Shown here piece by piece: positions 8,743 to 17,068 of a stretch of 64,000 nucleotides of DNA. Within the stretch, counting starts at the first letter, position 1, and each line of letters starts with the position of its first letter. The DNA is from Clostridium carboxidivorans P7 (GTDB lineage Bacteria; Bacillota; Clostridia; Clostridiales; Clostridiaceae), in assembly GCF_001038625.1 (NCBI RefSeq), contig NZ_CP011803.1:3038001-3102000 (forward strand), given 5' to 3'. The notes beneath the pieces were generated by a model that saw nothing but the letters and a program-made list of their open reading frames with translations, ran no database searches and had not been told where the DNA came from. The position numbers and the translations under genes were made by a program.

Positions 8743-10167
8743 TTACTCAAACGGAAGTAGTAAGTATCTTAGCACAAACAGTATGGCAAGAACATAAACT
8801 ATTGGACTAAGTTCCTTATGCCTTCCAGTAGCTATTTTTACTATAGGATAAATAATCATTGCAACTGCAATACCATTTGCTATGCTATAACTAAAAGCCA
8901 TTAATGAAATGGCAAAAAAACATGGTAATGCTTCTGTAAAATCACTAAAGTCTATATTTCTAATTACTCCCATCATTAAAGCACCTACTATAATAAGTGC
9001 TGGTGCTGTAGCTTGTGAAGGAACTACTCCAACAAGTCCTGAAAAAAACAATGAAAGTATAAATAATATGCCTACAGTTACAGCTGTAAGGCCAGTTCTT
9101 CCTCCTGCTGTAACACCAGAAGTTGATTCAACATAGGTATTAATAGTACTTGTTCCAAAAAATGATCCTGCAGTTGTTGCTACTGCATCGCAGATAAGAG
9201 CTTTTTTAAGCCTTAAAACTTTACCATTTTCATCTACCATTCCTGCTTTTGTTGCAGTTCCAACAAGTGTTCCAATAGTATCAAAAAGATCAACCAAGCA
9301 AATTGTTATAACAACCATGACAAAACTCAAAACTGCACCAGCTACAGAAGTTCCCCCTTTTGAAAAAAGGCCAGAAAAATCAAAAGCTGCAAAAGTAGGT
9401 GCAAGAGAAGGTGGTGCACTAAAAATGTGCAAATTTGCAAGAGAAGTAACTTTGAGCGGTATACCTATAAGTGTAGTTAAAACAATACCTATAAGAATAG
9501 ATCCTGTAACATTCCTTGCCATAAGTATTCCAATTATTAAAACTCCTATTATAGTAAGCAGTGTTCCTGGATCTGCAAAATTACCAAAACCTACAAGTGT
9601 CGCCTTATTTGAAACTATTATTCCGCCGCTCTTTAAACCAATAAGAGCAATAAAAAGTCCTATACCACCAGACATAGCATATTTTAAATTTTGAGGTATA
9701 GCATCAACAATTTTTTCTCGTATAGATGTAACTGTAATAATTATAAACAAAATACCTGAAGTTAGCACTGCAGTAAGAGCTTGATGCCAGTTAAATCCCA
9801 ATGTCAAACATACAGTATAAGTAAAAAATGCATTAAGCCCCATACCAGGAGCTTGAGCAAAAGGTAAATTTGCATAAAACCCCATTATAAATGTTCCAAC
9901 AGCAGCAGCTAGACAAGTAGCAACAAATACCGCTGATACAATTGGGTCAGAACCTACATTGAATTTTGAAGCTGCATCCCCAACTACACCTGCTGAATTC
10001 ATCCCCGCTATTCTGAGCACACTTGGATTAACAAATATTATATAAGCCATAGTAATAAAAGTAGTAACTCCTGCAAGAATTTCTGTTTTTACATTTGTGT
10101 TATTGTCTTTCAACTTAAAAAATGATTCTAGAAATGAATTTTTCTGTCCACTGGTTCCACTTTCCAT
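8743..10167 (-). CDS. NCS2-family purine permease
   Basis: 474-residue polytopic membrane protein of the AzgA/PbuG branch of NCS2 transporters (guanine, hypoxanthine or adenine uptake). The N-terminal pattern TEILAGVTTFITMAYIIFVNP is typical, as are PGMGLNAFF and the central VDLFDTIGTLVGTATKAGM. Around 12-14 hydrophobic segments are visible. Start ATG at 10167 with GGGGG upstream. It lies between the guanine deaminase and adenine deaminase genes, which fits salvage and degradation of exogenous purines. Exact base specificity is not determinable. Confidence 0.93.
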   Translation of the reverse strand: MESGTSGQKNSFLESFFKLKDNNTNVKTEILAGVTTFITMAYIIFVNPSVLRIAGMNSAGVVGDAASKFNVGSDPIVSAVFVATCLAAAVGTFIMGFYANLPFAQAPGMGLNAFFTYTVCLTLGFNWHQALTAVLTSGILFIIITVTSIREKIVDAIPQNLKYAMSGGIGLFIALIGLKSGGIIVSNKATLVGFGNFADPGTLLTIIGVLIIGILMARNVTGSILIGIVLTTLIGIPLKVTSLANLHIFSAPPSLAPTFAAFDFSGLFSKGGTSVAGAVLSFVMVVITICLVDLFDTIGTLVGTATKAGMVDENGKVLRLKKALICDAVATTAGSFFGTSTINTYVESTSGVTAGGRTGLTAVTVGILFILSLFFSGLVGVVPSQATAPALIIVGALMMGVIRNIDFSDFTEALPCFFAISLMAFSYSIANGIAVAMIIYPIVKIATGRHKELSPIVYVLAILFVLRYLLLPFE

Positions 10168-10194
10168 AAATTAACCCCCATTATAAAATTTATT

Positions 10195-10230
10195 TAAAGT
10201 TCTCTAGACTAGTTAAGTTGAAGAACTTTA
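10195..10230. other. Intercistronic inverted repeat
   Basis: TAAAGTTCT and AGAACTTTA (9 bp, perfect) around an 18-base loop containing GACTAGTTAAG, which resembles half of the palindrome at 11680. It lies between the guanine deaminase and permease genes. No T-run follows; either an mRNA hairpin or a weak secondary regulator site. Confidence 0.35.
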
Positions 10231-10233
10231 TTT

Positions 10234-11517
10234 TTAATAACACTCAGGCTCTTTTACTTTTTTGCCAGCTACATATCTTTCTTTGATATTTCTATCATCT
10301 CCAGTATAAATAAATTTCTGTAATCTTTCTTCTATTGACAATGGTTTAAATATAGGCAAACTGTTATCATCAATAACAAGAGCATCAAACTCATAACCCT
10401 CTTCAAAACTTCCTACTTTACCAAAAAATTTTCCTCCACCTTTTGTTGCCATATAAAATAATTCTGCAGTATTAAAAGGCTTATCTACTTTACTACTTTC
10501 AAGCCATTTTAAATTTGCCACCTGACCACTACTTACAATTACGTTTGCTATTGACAAGCTGTGTCCTGCAGATATATCACTACCAAGTCCTACTGTAATA
10601 CCTCTTTCAACAAGCCTTCTAACAGGTGCAATTCCACTTGATAAATTACAATTTGAGTGAGGACTGTGTGCAACAAACATATTTTTTCTTTTCATTAATT
10701 CAATTTCATCTTCATCTACCAAAATACAATGAGCCATAATAGTAGGCACATCACCAAACAATCCAGCACCCTCATATACTCTTGCATAATTTTTAAATTC
10801 CGGATGTAGTTTTTTTACAAAGCTAACTTCATCATAATTCTCGCACAAATGTGACTGTATTGGAGTATTATACCTCTTAGCTAAGTTTCCTAATCCTTTT
10901 AATAATTCCATGCTGCAGCTTGGAACAAATCTAGGTGTAATTATAGGCTTTACAAGTTCATATTTTGTAGAATATTCTTGTAGTATTTGCTCTGTATCAT
11001 AAATTGAATTTTCTGTATCCTCCACTAAGTATTCTGGTGAATTTCTATTCATGTTTACTTTTCCAACATATGCAGATAAACCCGACTGAGCAAATAAATC
11101 CATTAAAAGTTTTGTTGATTCCTTATGAATAGTTGCAAAAACACATGCTCTAGTTGTACCAAATCTCCATAGATCTTTTATTAATGCTGAATACACCTTT
11201 TTTGCATAATTGATATCATCATATTTTGCTTCCTCAGGAAAAGTGTATTCTTGGAGCCATGGCATAAGCTCCTTATCAATTCCTAACCCTATATTTCCAT
11301 ATTGTGATGCATGCAAATGCAAATCAACAAATCCTGGTATTATAAGTGAGTTTCCATAGTCTATTATTGATACTTTACTAAACTTCTCTGGAAGGTCTTT
11401 GTACACACCTTTAATATACTTTCCTTCAACTACAATATAACCATTTTCAAATACTTCAAATTTTCCAAAGGTTTTAGTAAAAATAATATTTCCTCTAACA
11501 ATGTATATTTCTTCCAT
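10234..11517 (-). CDS. guaD: Guanine deaminase
   Basis: Converts guanine to xanthine plus ammonia. 427-residue amidohydrolase with the Zn-site motif GFVDLHLHASQ, then PWLQEYTFPEEA, QSHLCEN, AHSPHSNCNLSSG and GLGSDISAGH, all diagnostic of bacterial guanine deaminase. I place the start at 11517 (MEEIYIVRG) with AAGGAGG 9 bases upstream; an ATG twelve codons earlier lies upstream of that ribosome binding site. It is the first gene after the strong promoter at 11702-11730, and its product xanthine is the expected substrate of the dehydrogenase encoded downstream. Confidence 0.94.
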   Translation of the reverse strand: MEEIYIVRGNIIFTKTFGKFEVFENGYIVVEGKYIKGVYKDLPEKFSKVSIIDYGNSLIIPGFVDLHLHASQYGNIGLGIDKELMPWLQEYTFPEEAKYDDINYAKKVYSALIKDLWRFGTTRACVFATIHKESTKLLMDLFAQSGLSAYVGKVNMNRNSPEYLVEDTENSIYDTEQILQEYSTKYELVKPIITPRFVPSCSMELLKGLGNLAKRYNTPIQSHLCENYDEVSFVKKLHPEFKNYARVYEGAGLFGDVPTIMAHCILVDEDEIELMKRKNMFVAHSPHSNCNLSSGIAPVRRLVERGITVGLGSDISAGHSLSIANVIVSSGQVANLKWLESSKVDKPFNTAELFYMATKGGGKFFGKVGSFEEGYEFDALVIDDNSLPIFKPLSIEERLQKFIYTGDDRNIKERYVAGKKVKEPECY

Positions 11518-11679
11518 TAAGGCTGCCTCCTTTAAGTTCTTACAATCTTGCATTCAAAGGTTAAAAATAGAGATTTGAATAACATATTACTATTAAAAAT
11601 GATTATAAATTAGAATAATGATGAGTAAAAACAATGTGGTATATAATAATATATGATTTAGTAATATTATTTATCTTAT

Positions 11680-11693
11680 ACTAACTAGTTAGT
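11680..11693. promoter_or_regulatory. Perfect palindrome ACTAACTAGTTAGT (candidate TetR operator)
   Basis: A 14-bp perfect palindrome about 9 bases downstream of the -10 box of the purine cluster promoter, so it covers roughly +2 to +15. The size and symmetry are typical of TetR-family operators, and a TetR protein is encoded at 6272-6859 in the same cluster. Confidence 0.6.
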
Positions 11694-11701
11694 CCACTTT
11701 T

Positions 11702-11730
11702 ATTATAATTCCTAATCGTATTTATGTCAA
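11702..11730 (-). promoter_or_regulatory. Consensus sigma-A promoter of the purine cluster
   Basis: Minus strand: TTGACA, exactly 17 bases, TATAAT; a full consensus match. It lies about 190 bases upstream of the guanine deaminase start. The decamer GATTAGGAAT occurs in its spacer and again about 44 bases upstream (11752-11761). Such a strong promoter combined with a downstream palindrome suggests tight repression. Confidence 0.8.
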
Positions 11731-11767
11731 TATATGTTAATTAAGTGATATTATTCCTAATCATGGT

Positions 11768-11809
11768 AATAAAGCTCTATGACAAAATACTTGCCGCTAG
11801 AACTTTATT
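11768..11809. other. Stem-loop between plsC and the purine promoter
   Basis: 12-bp arms (AATAAAGCTCTA and TAGAACTTTATT, one wobble) with an 18-base loop. It lies downstream of plsC on the minus strand; no clear T-run follows, so at most a weak terminator. Confidence 0.35.
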
Positions 11810-11878
11810 ATTTTAATAAGTACTACTTGTGCAATTCTAGAAAATAAGTTATATATATGATGCCACTAAATAATACAT

Positions 11879-12604
11879 TTACTTTAAAGTATTTAAATCC
11901 TTAAGACCATTTTCAATAGTATCCTGCAATATCTTTGATAAATTCTTCTTTTCCTCTTCTGATAGTTTATCTACATATACAGGCTTATGAATCATTATCT
12001 TAACTTCATTTCCTCTTACCTTATTTCCAACTTCCAAAACCTTATAAGTACCATCAACAGTAATTGGTACAATAGGTACGTTTGCTTTAATGGCCAATTT
12101 CATACTTCCCTTTTTAAATTCACCCATTTTTGATTCCAAACTTCTTGTACCTTCAGGGAATATAATCATTGAATATCCATTTTTTAAATTTTCTACTCCT
12201 TTATTAATAGCTTTCATTCCTTCTCTAACATTTTTTCTATCAATATATACAGAATGCATTACATTTAACCAGTTACTAACTAATGGATACTTCTTTATTT
12301 CCTTTTTAGCAATAAATCCTGATAACTTACATACATTTGAATATATAAGAAAACAATCAAAAATTGCTTGATGATTAGATACAAAAACACAAGGTCCTTG
12401 TGGAATATTTTCTTTTCCCTTTGCAACACTAATAGTTTTAGACTTTTTCAAAAGGTGATCAGATATTTCCTTTGATCTTTTATATACACATTCATCAATT
12501 GCTTCTTGTGATTTTTTTGTTAAAAGTAACAAATCTATCTTAGTTACAATACTCTTAATTAAAAGATAAATTCCAAAATAACTATACCAAAATAATTTTA
12601 TCAT
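11879..12604 (-). CDS. plsC: 1-acyl-sn-glycerol-3-phosphate acyltransferase
   Basis: Adds the second acyl chain to lysophosphatidic acid at the membrane. 241 residues, with the acyltransferase block I SNHQAIFDC (HX4D form) near residue 77 and block III FPEGTRS near residue 150, followed by PIVPI. One N-terminal hydrophobic segment is present. AAGGAG lies about 10 bases upstream of the ATG. It appears to be a single-gene unit. Confidence 0.93.
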   Translation of the reverse strand: MIKLFWYSYFGIYLLIKSIVTKIDLLLLTKKSQEAIDECVYKRSKEISDHLLKKSKTISVAKGKENIPQGPCVFVSNHQAIFDCFLIYSNVCKLSGFIAKKEIKKYPLVSNWLNVMHSVYIDRKNVREGMKAINKGVENLKNGYSMIIFPEGTRSLESKMGEFKKGSMKLAIKANVPIVPITVDGTYKVLEVGNKVRGNEVKIMIHKPVYVDKLSEEEKKNLSKILQDTIENGLKDLNTLK

Positions 12605-13212
12605 TTCCTATTTTCTCCTTATTCTTAATATCATTTGTTAATAAAGTTTTCCCAGTTGCTATTTTACCATAATTTTTGTCTTACGAACTATATATTCAAA
12701 AAAAACTTTTGCTAACTATTTTTCATTATTGACTTTTAAATTTGTCTAAAAACAATTATATATTTAATTGAATATTTATTATAGTTTTCTTTCAATTTTA
12801 TTACTAGTTTGAATTTTATATTTCTTTTTAAAATTTCGTCCTTATACTTATATAATATTTATGCATGCACTGCTAAACTAAATTTGCATTATATAAAAAA
12901 GTCCTGTACCAATTGAAATTTCTCATTTTTTAATCTATTATTTTAAAAATCTTTAAAATAATACAGTCAAAAAATACTAATATTATAAAGATATAATGAT
13001 TATTTTTAATTTATTTTAAAAAATAATAAAATTTTAACTTTCATTTTTCTTAAAAGTTTTATATAATATAAATATTATTCATTGCCGCACTGTATACTAT
13101 TAAACTGTATACTGCTAAATTGTATGCTGAAATGTGCTCTGAATAATTTAATACTTTTAAATTGTACATTGACAATTCAATATTAAACTAAATTTTTTAA
13201 GGGGGCTTTTTT
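12605..13212. other. 608-bp AT-rich intergenic region
   Basis: Divergent promoter space between plsC and the amino-acid permease. It holds one copy of the ACTAGTTTGAATTTTATAT repeat core (12801-12822) and the tandem repeat at 13090-13134. I see no riboswitch or T-box consensus. Confidence 0.5.
13090..13134. repeat. Three imperfect 15-bp tandem repeats upstream of the permease
   Basis: Units CTGTATACTATTAAA, CTGTATACTGCTAAA and TTGTATGCTGAAATG in direct succession, 80-120 bases upstream of the permease start. The regular 15-bp phase could be slippage-derived or a multi-site regulator array. Confidence 0.55.
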
Positions 13213-14619
13213 ATGAACATTTTCAAAAAGAAATCTTTAGAGCAGTTGATGGATGGGGTTCAAAAAACTGGTCTAAAGAAAAATCTTAAAGCCAAGGATA
13301 TAGCAGCCCTTGGTGTTGGTGCAGTAGTAGGTGTAGGAATTTTTGTTGCTACAGGTGAGGGAGCTCACATGGCAGGTCCAGGAATTATTATTTCATTTCT
13401 TATTGCTGGTATGGTAGCAACTCTTTGTGGACTATGCTATATAGAGCTTGCAACAATGTTTCCTGTATCAGGAAGTACTTATTCTTATGCTTATATTACT
13501 TTTGGCGAATTTATTGCAATGATAATAGGCTGGTGTTTAACAGCTGAGTATTTGGTTGCAGCCAGTGCTGTTGCTTCTGGTTGGTCTGGAACTTTTGTTG
13601 GTATATTAAAAACATTTAATATTTCATTACCTAATGCTATTGTGGCATCACCAAGCAAAGGTGGATTTGTAGATTTACCCGCAATTTTAATAGTTTTAGC
13701 TATAACTTATCTTTTGTACTATGGAATGCAGGAAAGTGCTAGAGTAAATAATATTATTGTTGGTGTTAAGGTATTTATAATTCTTTTATTTATATTTTTA
13801 GGTGTAAGACATATACAACCATCTAACTACGTTCCTCTTTTACCATTTGGATGGAAGGGTGTTGCTGCAGGAGCATCTACAATATTCTTTTCTTACATAG
13901 GATTTGATGCAATTTCAACTTCAGCAGAAGAAGCTGAAAATCCAGAGAAAGATATTCCACGTGGTCTTATAGCTTGTTTAGCAATAGTTAGTTTTTTATA
14001 TATAGCAGTTGCTTTTGTACTTACAGGAATGGTTCCATTTAAAGAAATAATAGCTGAAAATGCAGTACCTGGTGCATTAGCAAGAGTTGGTATAACCTGG
14101 GGTTCTGCTTTAGTAGGAGTTGGTGCAATACTTGGAATGATTTCAACAATCATGGCAGTGCTTTACGGACAAGTTAGAGTATTTATGGTTATGTCAAGAG
14201 ACGGCTTAATTCCTAAGATGTTTTCAAAAGTACATTCTAAACATAAAACTCCATATATTTCTACAGCATTAACTGGTATTACAGCAGCAGTAATAGCTGG
14301 TTTATTACCACTTGATATTATCGTGCAATTCTTAAGTATTGGAACATTATTAAGCTTTATGTGTGTGTCTATAGCAGTTATGGTACTTAGAAAAACTATG
14401 CCTAATTTCGAAAGAAAATTCAAATGTCCAGGAGTACCTTTTACTCCTATAGTAACTGTAATAGCTTGTGGTTACTTATTAGCTAATATGAAAGCAAAAA
14501 CTTGGATAGGCTTTTGTGTTTGGTTGGCATTAGGATTAATTGTTTACTTCACTTATGGTAAGAATCATAGTGTTGTTCAAAATGCTGATAACGAAAATTC
14601 AGAAATGGATGCTGTTTAA
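13213..14619 (+). CDS. APC-family amino acid permease
   Basis: 468-residue, about 12-TM transporter of the cationic amino acid/YfnA-like branch of the APC superfamily. The N-terminal helix 1 motif GVGAVVGVGIFVATG is diagnostic, as is FFSYIGFDAISTSAEEAENP in the middle. AAGGGGGC lies about 6 bases upstream of the ATG. Substrate is not determinable from sequence. It is flanked by long intergenic regions and is probably monocistronic. Confidence 0.93.
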   Translation: MNIFKKKSLEQLMDGVQKTGLKKNLKAKDIAALGVGAVVGVGIFVATGEGAHMAGPGIIISFLIAGMVATLCGLCYIELATMFPVSGSTYSYAYITFGEFIAMIIGWCLTAEYLVAASAVASGWSGTFVGILKTFNISLPNAIVASPSKGGFVDLPAILIVLAITYLLYYGMQESARVNNIIVGVKVFIILLFIFLGVRHIQPSNYVPLLPFGWKGVAAGASTIFFSYIGFDAISTSAEEAENPEKDIPRGLIACLAIVSFLYIAVAFVLTGMVPFKEIIAENAVPGALARVGITWGSALVGVGAILGMISTIMAVLYGQVRVFMVMSRDGLIPKMFSKVHSKHKTPYISTALTGITAAVIAGLLPLDIIVQFLSIGTLLSFMCVSIAVMVLRKTMPNFERKFKCPGVPFTPIVTVIACGYLLANMKAKTWIGFCVWLALGLIVYFTYGKNHSVVQNADNENSEMDAV

Positions 14620-14633
14620 CATAATAAGCATAT

Positions 14634-14710
14634 TACAACGTAAGTTGCAGTAGAAGTTTGGATTTTAACTTTTACTTCATTATATATGATAATGGTGTCA
14701 TCACTGCTAA
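14634..14710. repeat. Dispersed repeat, AGTTTGRATTTTA family (copy)
   Basis: Contains GCAGTAGAAGTTTGGATTTT followed by AACTTTTACTTCA. The same core recurs at 12801, 18430, 24642 and 63218. Confidence 0.45.
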
Positions 14711-14711
14711 A

Positions 14712-14800
14712 TGTTTTAAGCAGAGAGCCAAAATCTACGATTTTGTGCGAATTACTTACTCCTCTGAGGAAACGAAGAGGAGTTTCTTATTTATTCTTCT
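14712..14800 (+). repeat. Dispersed repeat with AAAATCTAYGATTTT dyad, copy a
   Basis: TTAAGCAGAGAGCCAAAATC, the dyad AAAATCTACGATTTT, then GTGCGAATTACTTACTCCT and a closing GAGGAGTTTC hairpin. Homologous copies are at 22806-22884 (+) and 31218-31297 (-). No coding capacity. Confidence 0.65.
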
Positions 14801-14806
14801 CAATCC

Positions 14807-14968
14807 TCACAAAAGTCTCTTGGTTATATTTCCACTTTTACAAAATTCACTTTCTTTCAGATAATGCCACTCATACAGTTGTTTTATCATATCTGCTATT
14901 TGTGTCATAAGATAATTGTTCTTCATGGCCTGTTCGTTCCAACTACATGTATGGGTGCTATCTTCTTG
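14807..14968 (-). pseudogene. Transposase C-terminal remnant
   Basis: An open minus-strand stretch of about 53 codons, bounded upstream by TAG, encodes THTCSWNEQAMKNNYLMTQI followed by ADMIKQLYEW and a stop. The WNE-AMKNxYLxTQIA pattern is familiar from C termini of clostridial transposases, but I cannot assign the family. No start codon or catalytic domain is present. It abuts the repeat at 14712-14800, so the two may derive from one insertion. Confidence 0.45.
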
Positions 14969-15183
14969 CTAGTTCTCCTGACGTTTAAATCGTTCATTCT
15001 CTATCTTCTAACATTTTATTGAATTTATAGAGTTTTTTTAATCTTTACATGTTATTTTTATACTTGTAACCTATTGTGAATATTTACATTTTTCAAACAT
15101 TATAACAAAAACATAATTTTTTTGTTATAATTATGATAAAAAGGAAACAAAAATATAAAAAAGTAAAATTCAGGAGGACGTAA

Positions 15184-15480
15184 ATGAGTAAATTGACAAC
15201 TTGTAAAGCATGTGGTAAAGAAATAGATAAGGGAAGTGTATGCTCTAATTGTGGCAAAGATCATAGGATTTTTTTTGCAAGGCATAAGATATTGACAGGG
15301 CTAGCAGTATTAATTATAGCAATCATTGGTTTTGTTACAAATGCTTATGTAGCAGGACAGGCAACTGTGGTGGCTATACTTATTATAGCAATCATCGGTC
15401 ATAGTCTTGATAAGTCAAGACTCAAGAAATTTAGAGGGTCAGATAAACTTGCTTCAACTACTAATTCAAATACTAAATAA
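15184..15480 (+). CDS. Small zinc-ribbon membrane protein
   Basis: 98 residues. The N terminus has a Cys4 zinc ribbon (CKACGKEIDKGSVCSNCGK) followed by a basic stretch and two hydrophobic segments (about residues 36-55 and 58-74), then a polar tail. AGGAGG lies 7 bases upstream of the ATG. Members of this type are common, uncharacterised membrane proteins in clostridia. Function unknown. Confidence 0.75.
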   Translation: MSKLTTCKACGKEIDKGSVCSNCGKDHRIFFARHKILTGLAVLIIAIIGFVTNAYVAGQATVVAILIIAIIGHSLDKSRLKKFRGSDKLASTTNSNTK

Positions 15481-15514
15481 AGAGTTAAAAAAGGCACTTG
15501 ATATATATAAAATA

Positions 15515-15607
15515 GAGTAACTTTCAGCTGTATGCAGACTGATATATACTGTGAAGTGATTTTTCCTTCACAGCATATATCAGCTGGAATACAGCTGAAA
15601 GTTACTT
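15515..15607. repeat. 93-bp nested palindrome
   Basis: Outer 18-bp perfect arms (15516-15533, 15589-15606; AGTAACTTTCAGCTGTAT and its complement) enclose an inner inverted repeat GATATAT / ATATATC and GTGAAG / CTTCAC. No T-run follows, so it is not a plain terminator. It could be a small MITE or a structured RNA element. Confidence 0.65.
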
Positions 15608-15643
15608 CACTTATGTCGCATAATTATCATTGCATAAACTTAA

Positions 15644-15706
15644 TTAATGAAACTTTAATTTAGATACTATAAAAATAAAAAACATAATTCCAATAGAAAA
15701 AGTTAT
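15644..15706 (-). pseudogene. Detached in-frame TM12 of the MFS transporter
   Basis: Twenty codons (ITFSIGIMFF, then IFIVSKLKFH) and a TAA, directly in frame after the TGA at 15707. The hydrophobicity and terminal basic residues fit the last helix of the upstream transporter. Confidence 0.6.
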
Positions 15707-16789
15707 TCAAAGTGTTTTATAAGTTCCGTAAATAAGTATAAAACTGCTAAATTGAGAACCTAATCCTCCACCTCCAAATAGACCTAATCCTATTAATGCT
15801 GAAGGCAGACCCTTTGCTTCAGCTGCAACATCAAAAGCCAAAGTAGCTAAAGTTGATTGTATAAATATATATCCAAAACCTAAGGTAATCACAGATATCC
15901 ATGATGTTTGTAGATAAGGTAAATTTGCTAAAAGTAAAGCTGAAATTAAAGCAAGGCAGCCTCCAAATATGATGGTTTTTTTATATCCAAATCTTTTACT
16001 TACATTTCCCACCTTAGAACCTGCGGCTAGACAAGCAAATCCATAAAACATTACAACTGCTCCAACTTGTAAATAATTTAAACCTACACTATCATGTAAA
16101 TATGCTCCTAAGTAACTATATAACCCAAGCAGCAAAAATCCGGCTGCCAAAGCTAATGGAAATATGACTCTTCCCTTTTCAGAAAATACTACCTTTTTTA
16201 ATTCACAAAAAAAGTTATTACCTCCGGTTACTATACCATTCTCAGGAATTTTTCTTAATGCAAATACTACACAGATTGATATTACTGCAAAAAAAGCAAA
16301 TGCTATTCTCCATGTAATATAATTAGCAAATATTCCTCCTAGACCAACGCTTAGCCCTTGTCCTAAAAAAACAATTCCCATAAACTTGCCCACATAAAAT
16401 TGACGCTTTTCTAAAGGCACACTATCACCAATCAAAGCTAAAGATACAGCAATAATTCCAGCTGCAAAACAACCTGTAATTATTCTGAAAATGCATAATA
16501 TCCATAAAGAAGTTGCAAATGCACATCCAAAAGTCCCTAGTGCAAGACCACACACAATCCATCGTAATACTTTAGTTTTTCCCCAATTATCACTAAAAAA
16601 TCCATATACGGGCTGCATTATTCCATAAGGTATCATATATGCTGTAATTATAATTCCAGTTTTTGCAATTGAAGCACCAAATCCAGCTGATATTGCCGGA
16701 AGCATTGGAGAAATAAGCCAGTTATCTGCAGCTGAAACAAAACCTGCCATACCTAAAATCAAAACTAATATATCATTTTTATTCTTCAT
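15707..16789 (-). CDS. MFS transporter, C terminus cut by in-frame TGA
   Basis: 360-residue major facilitator transporter. The N-terminal part shows TM1-TM4 with the loop 2-3 motif GFFSDNWGKTKV. I place the start at 16789 (MKNKNDILVL), preceded by GAAAGGAT; an earlier ATG has no ribosome binding site. The stop is TGA at 15707-15709. In the same frame 20 further codons follow to TAA at 15644-15646 and encode a hydrophobic segment ending in IVSKLKFH, exactly what a twelfth helix would look like. The protein therefore seems to have lost TM12 by a nonsense change. It is divergent from the MocR regulator. Confidence 0.85.
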   Translation of the reverse strand: MKNKNDILVLILGMAGFVSAADNWLISPMLPAISAGFGASIAKTGIIITAYMIPYGIMQPVYGFFSDNWGKTKVLRWIVCGLALGTFGCAFATSLWILCIFRIITGCFAAGIIAVSLALIGDSVPLEKRQFYVGKFMGIVFLGQGLSVGLGGIFANYITWRIAFAFFAVISICVVFALRKIPENGIVTGGNNFFCELKKVVFSEKGRVIFPLALAAGFLLLGLYSYLGAYLHDSVGLNYLQVGAVVMFYGFACLAAGSKVGNVSKRFGYKKTIIFGGCLALISALLLANLPYLQTSWISVITLGFGYIFIQSTLATLAFDVAAEAKGLPSALIGLGLFGGGGLGSQFSSFILIYGTYKTL

Positions 16790-16842
16790 GATTATATTTA
16801 TCCTTTCTAAATACTTAACTATAAAATTTATCACATCGTTAA

Positions 16843-16930
16843 CATTGCTAATGCCCCTACCTTCCTCAGGTAGGGGATAATCACTGCTAAGCGCCTGGAT
16901 AAGTTCTTCTAAGAATCACTTGATATTTAT
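16843..16930. repeat. Mosaic repeat (CATTGCTAAT...CACTTGAT), short copy
   Basis: CATTGCTAATG, a CCCCTACC-GGTAGGGG hairpin, ATAATCACTGCTAAGCGCC, TGGATAAGTTCTTCTAAGA, ATCACTTGAT. The same order of blocks recurs at 31196-31480 with longer inserts. It sits in the divergent MFS/MocR promoter region. Confidence 0.65.
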
Positions 16931-17068
16931 CTTAGTCAATATTTGTAGTATATTTAAAGTGTAAAATATATATATGTTTGAATCAATGATAGATTTTGTA
17001 ATGTGGGCTAGTACAGATAGAACAAAATAAATTAATACTTTGAACAAGCTTTAACAGGGGGAATAATT

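Noticed and set aside
11554..11878. Purine riboswitch ahead of guanine deaminase
   Set aside because: Expected in such a cluster, but the conserved aptamer core was not found here or in the other leaders; the region instead shows a promoter with a palindromic operator.
14640..14910. Short plus-strand open frames after the permease gene
   Set aside because: They run through dispersed repeats and the antisense of a transposase fragment, with no start signals.
15707..15709. TGA as selenocysteine codon in the MFS transporter
   Set aside because: No bacterial SECIS-like stem-loop is evident just downstream and a Sec in TM12 of an MFS protein has no precedent; a nonsense change is simpler.
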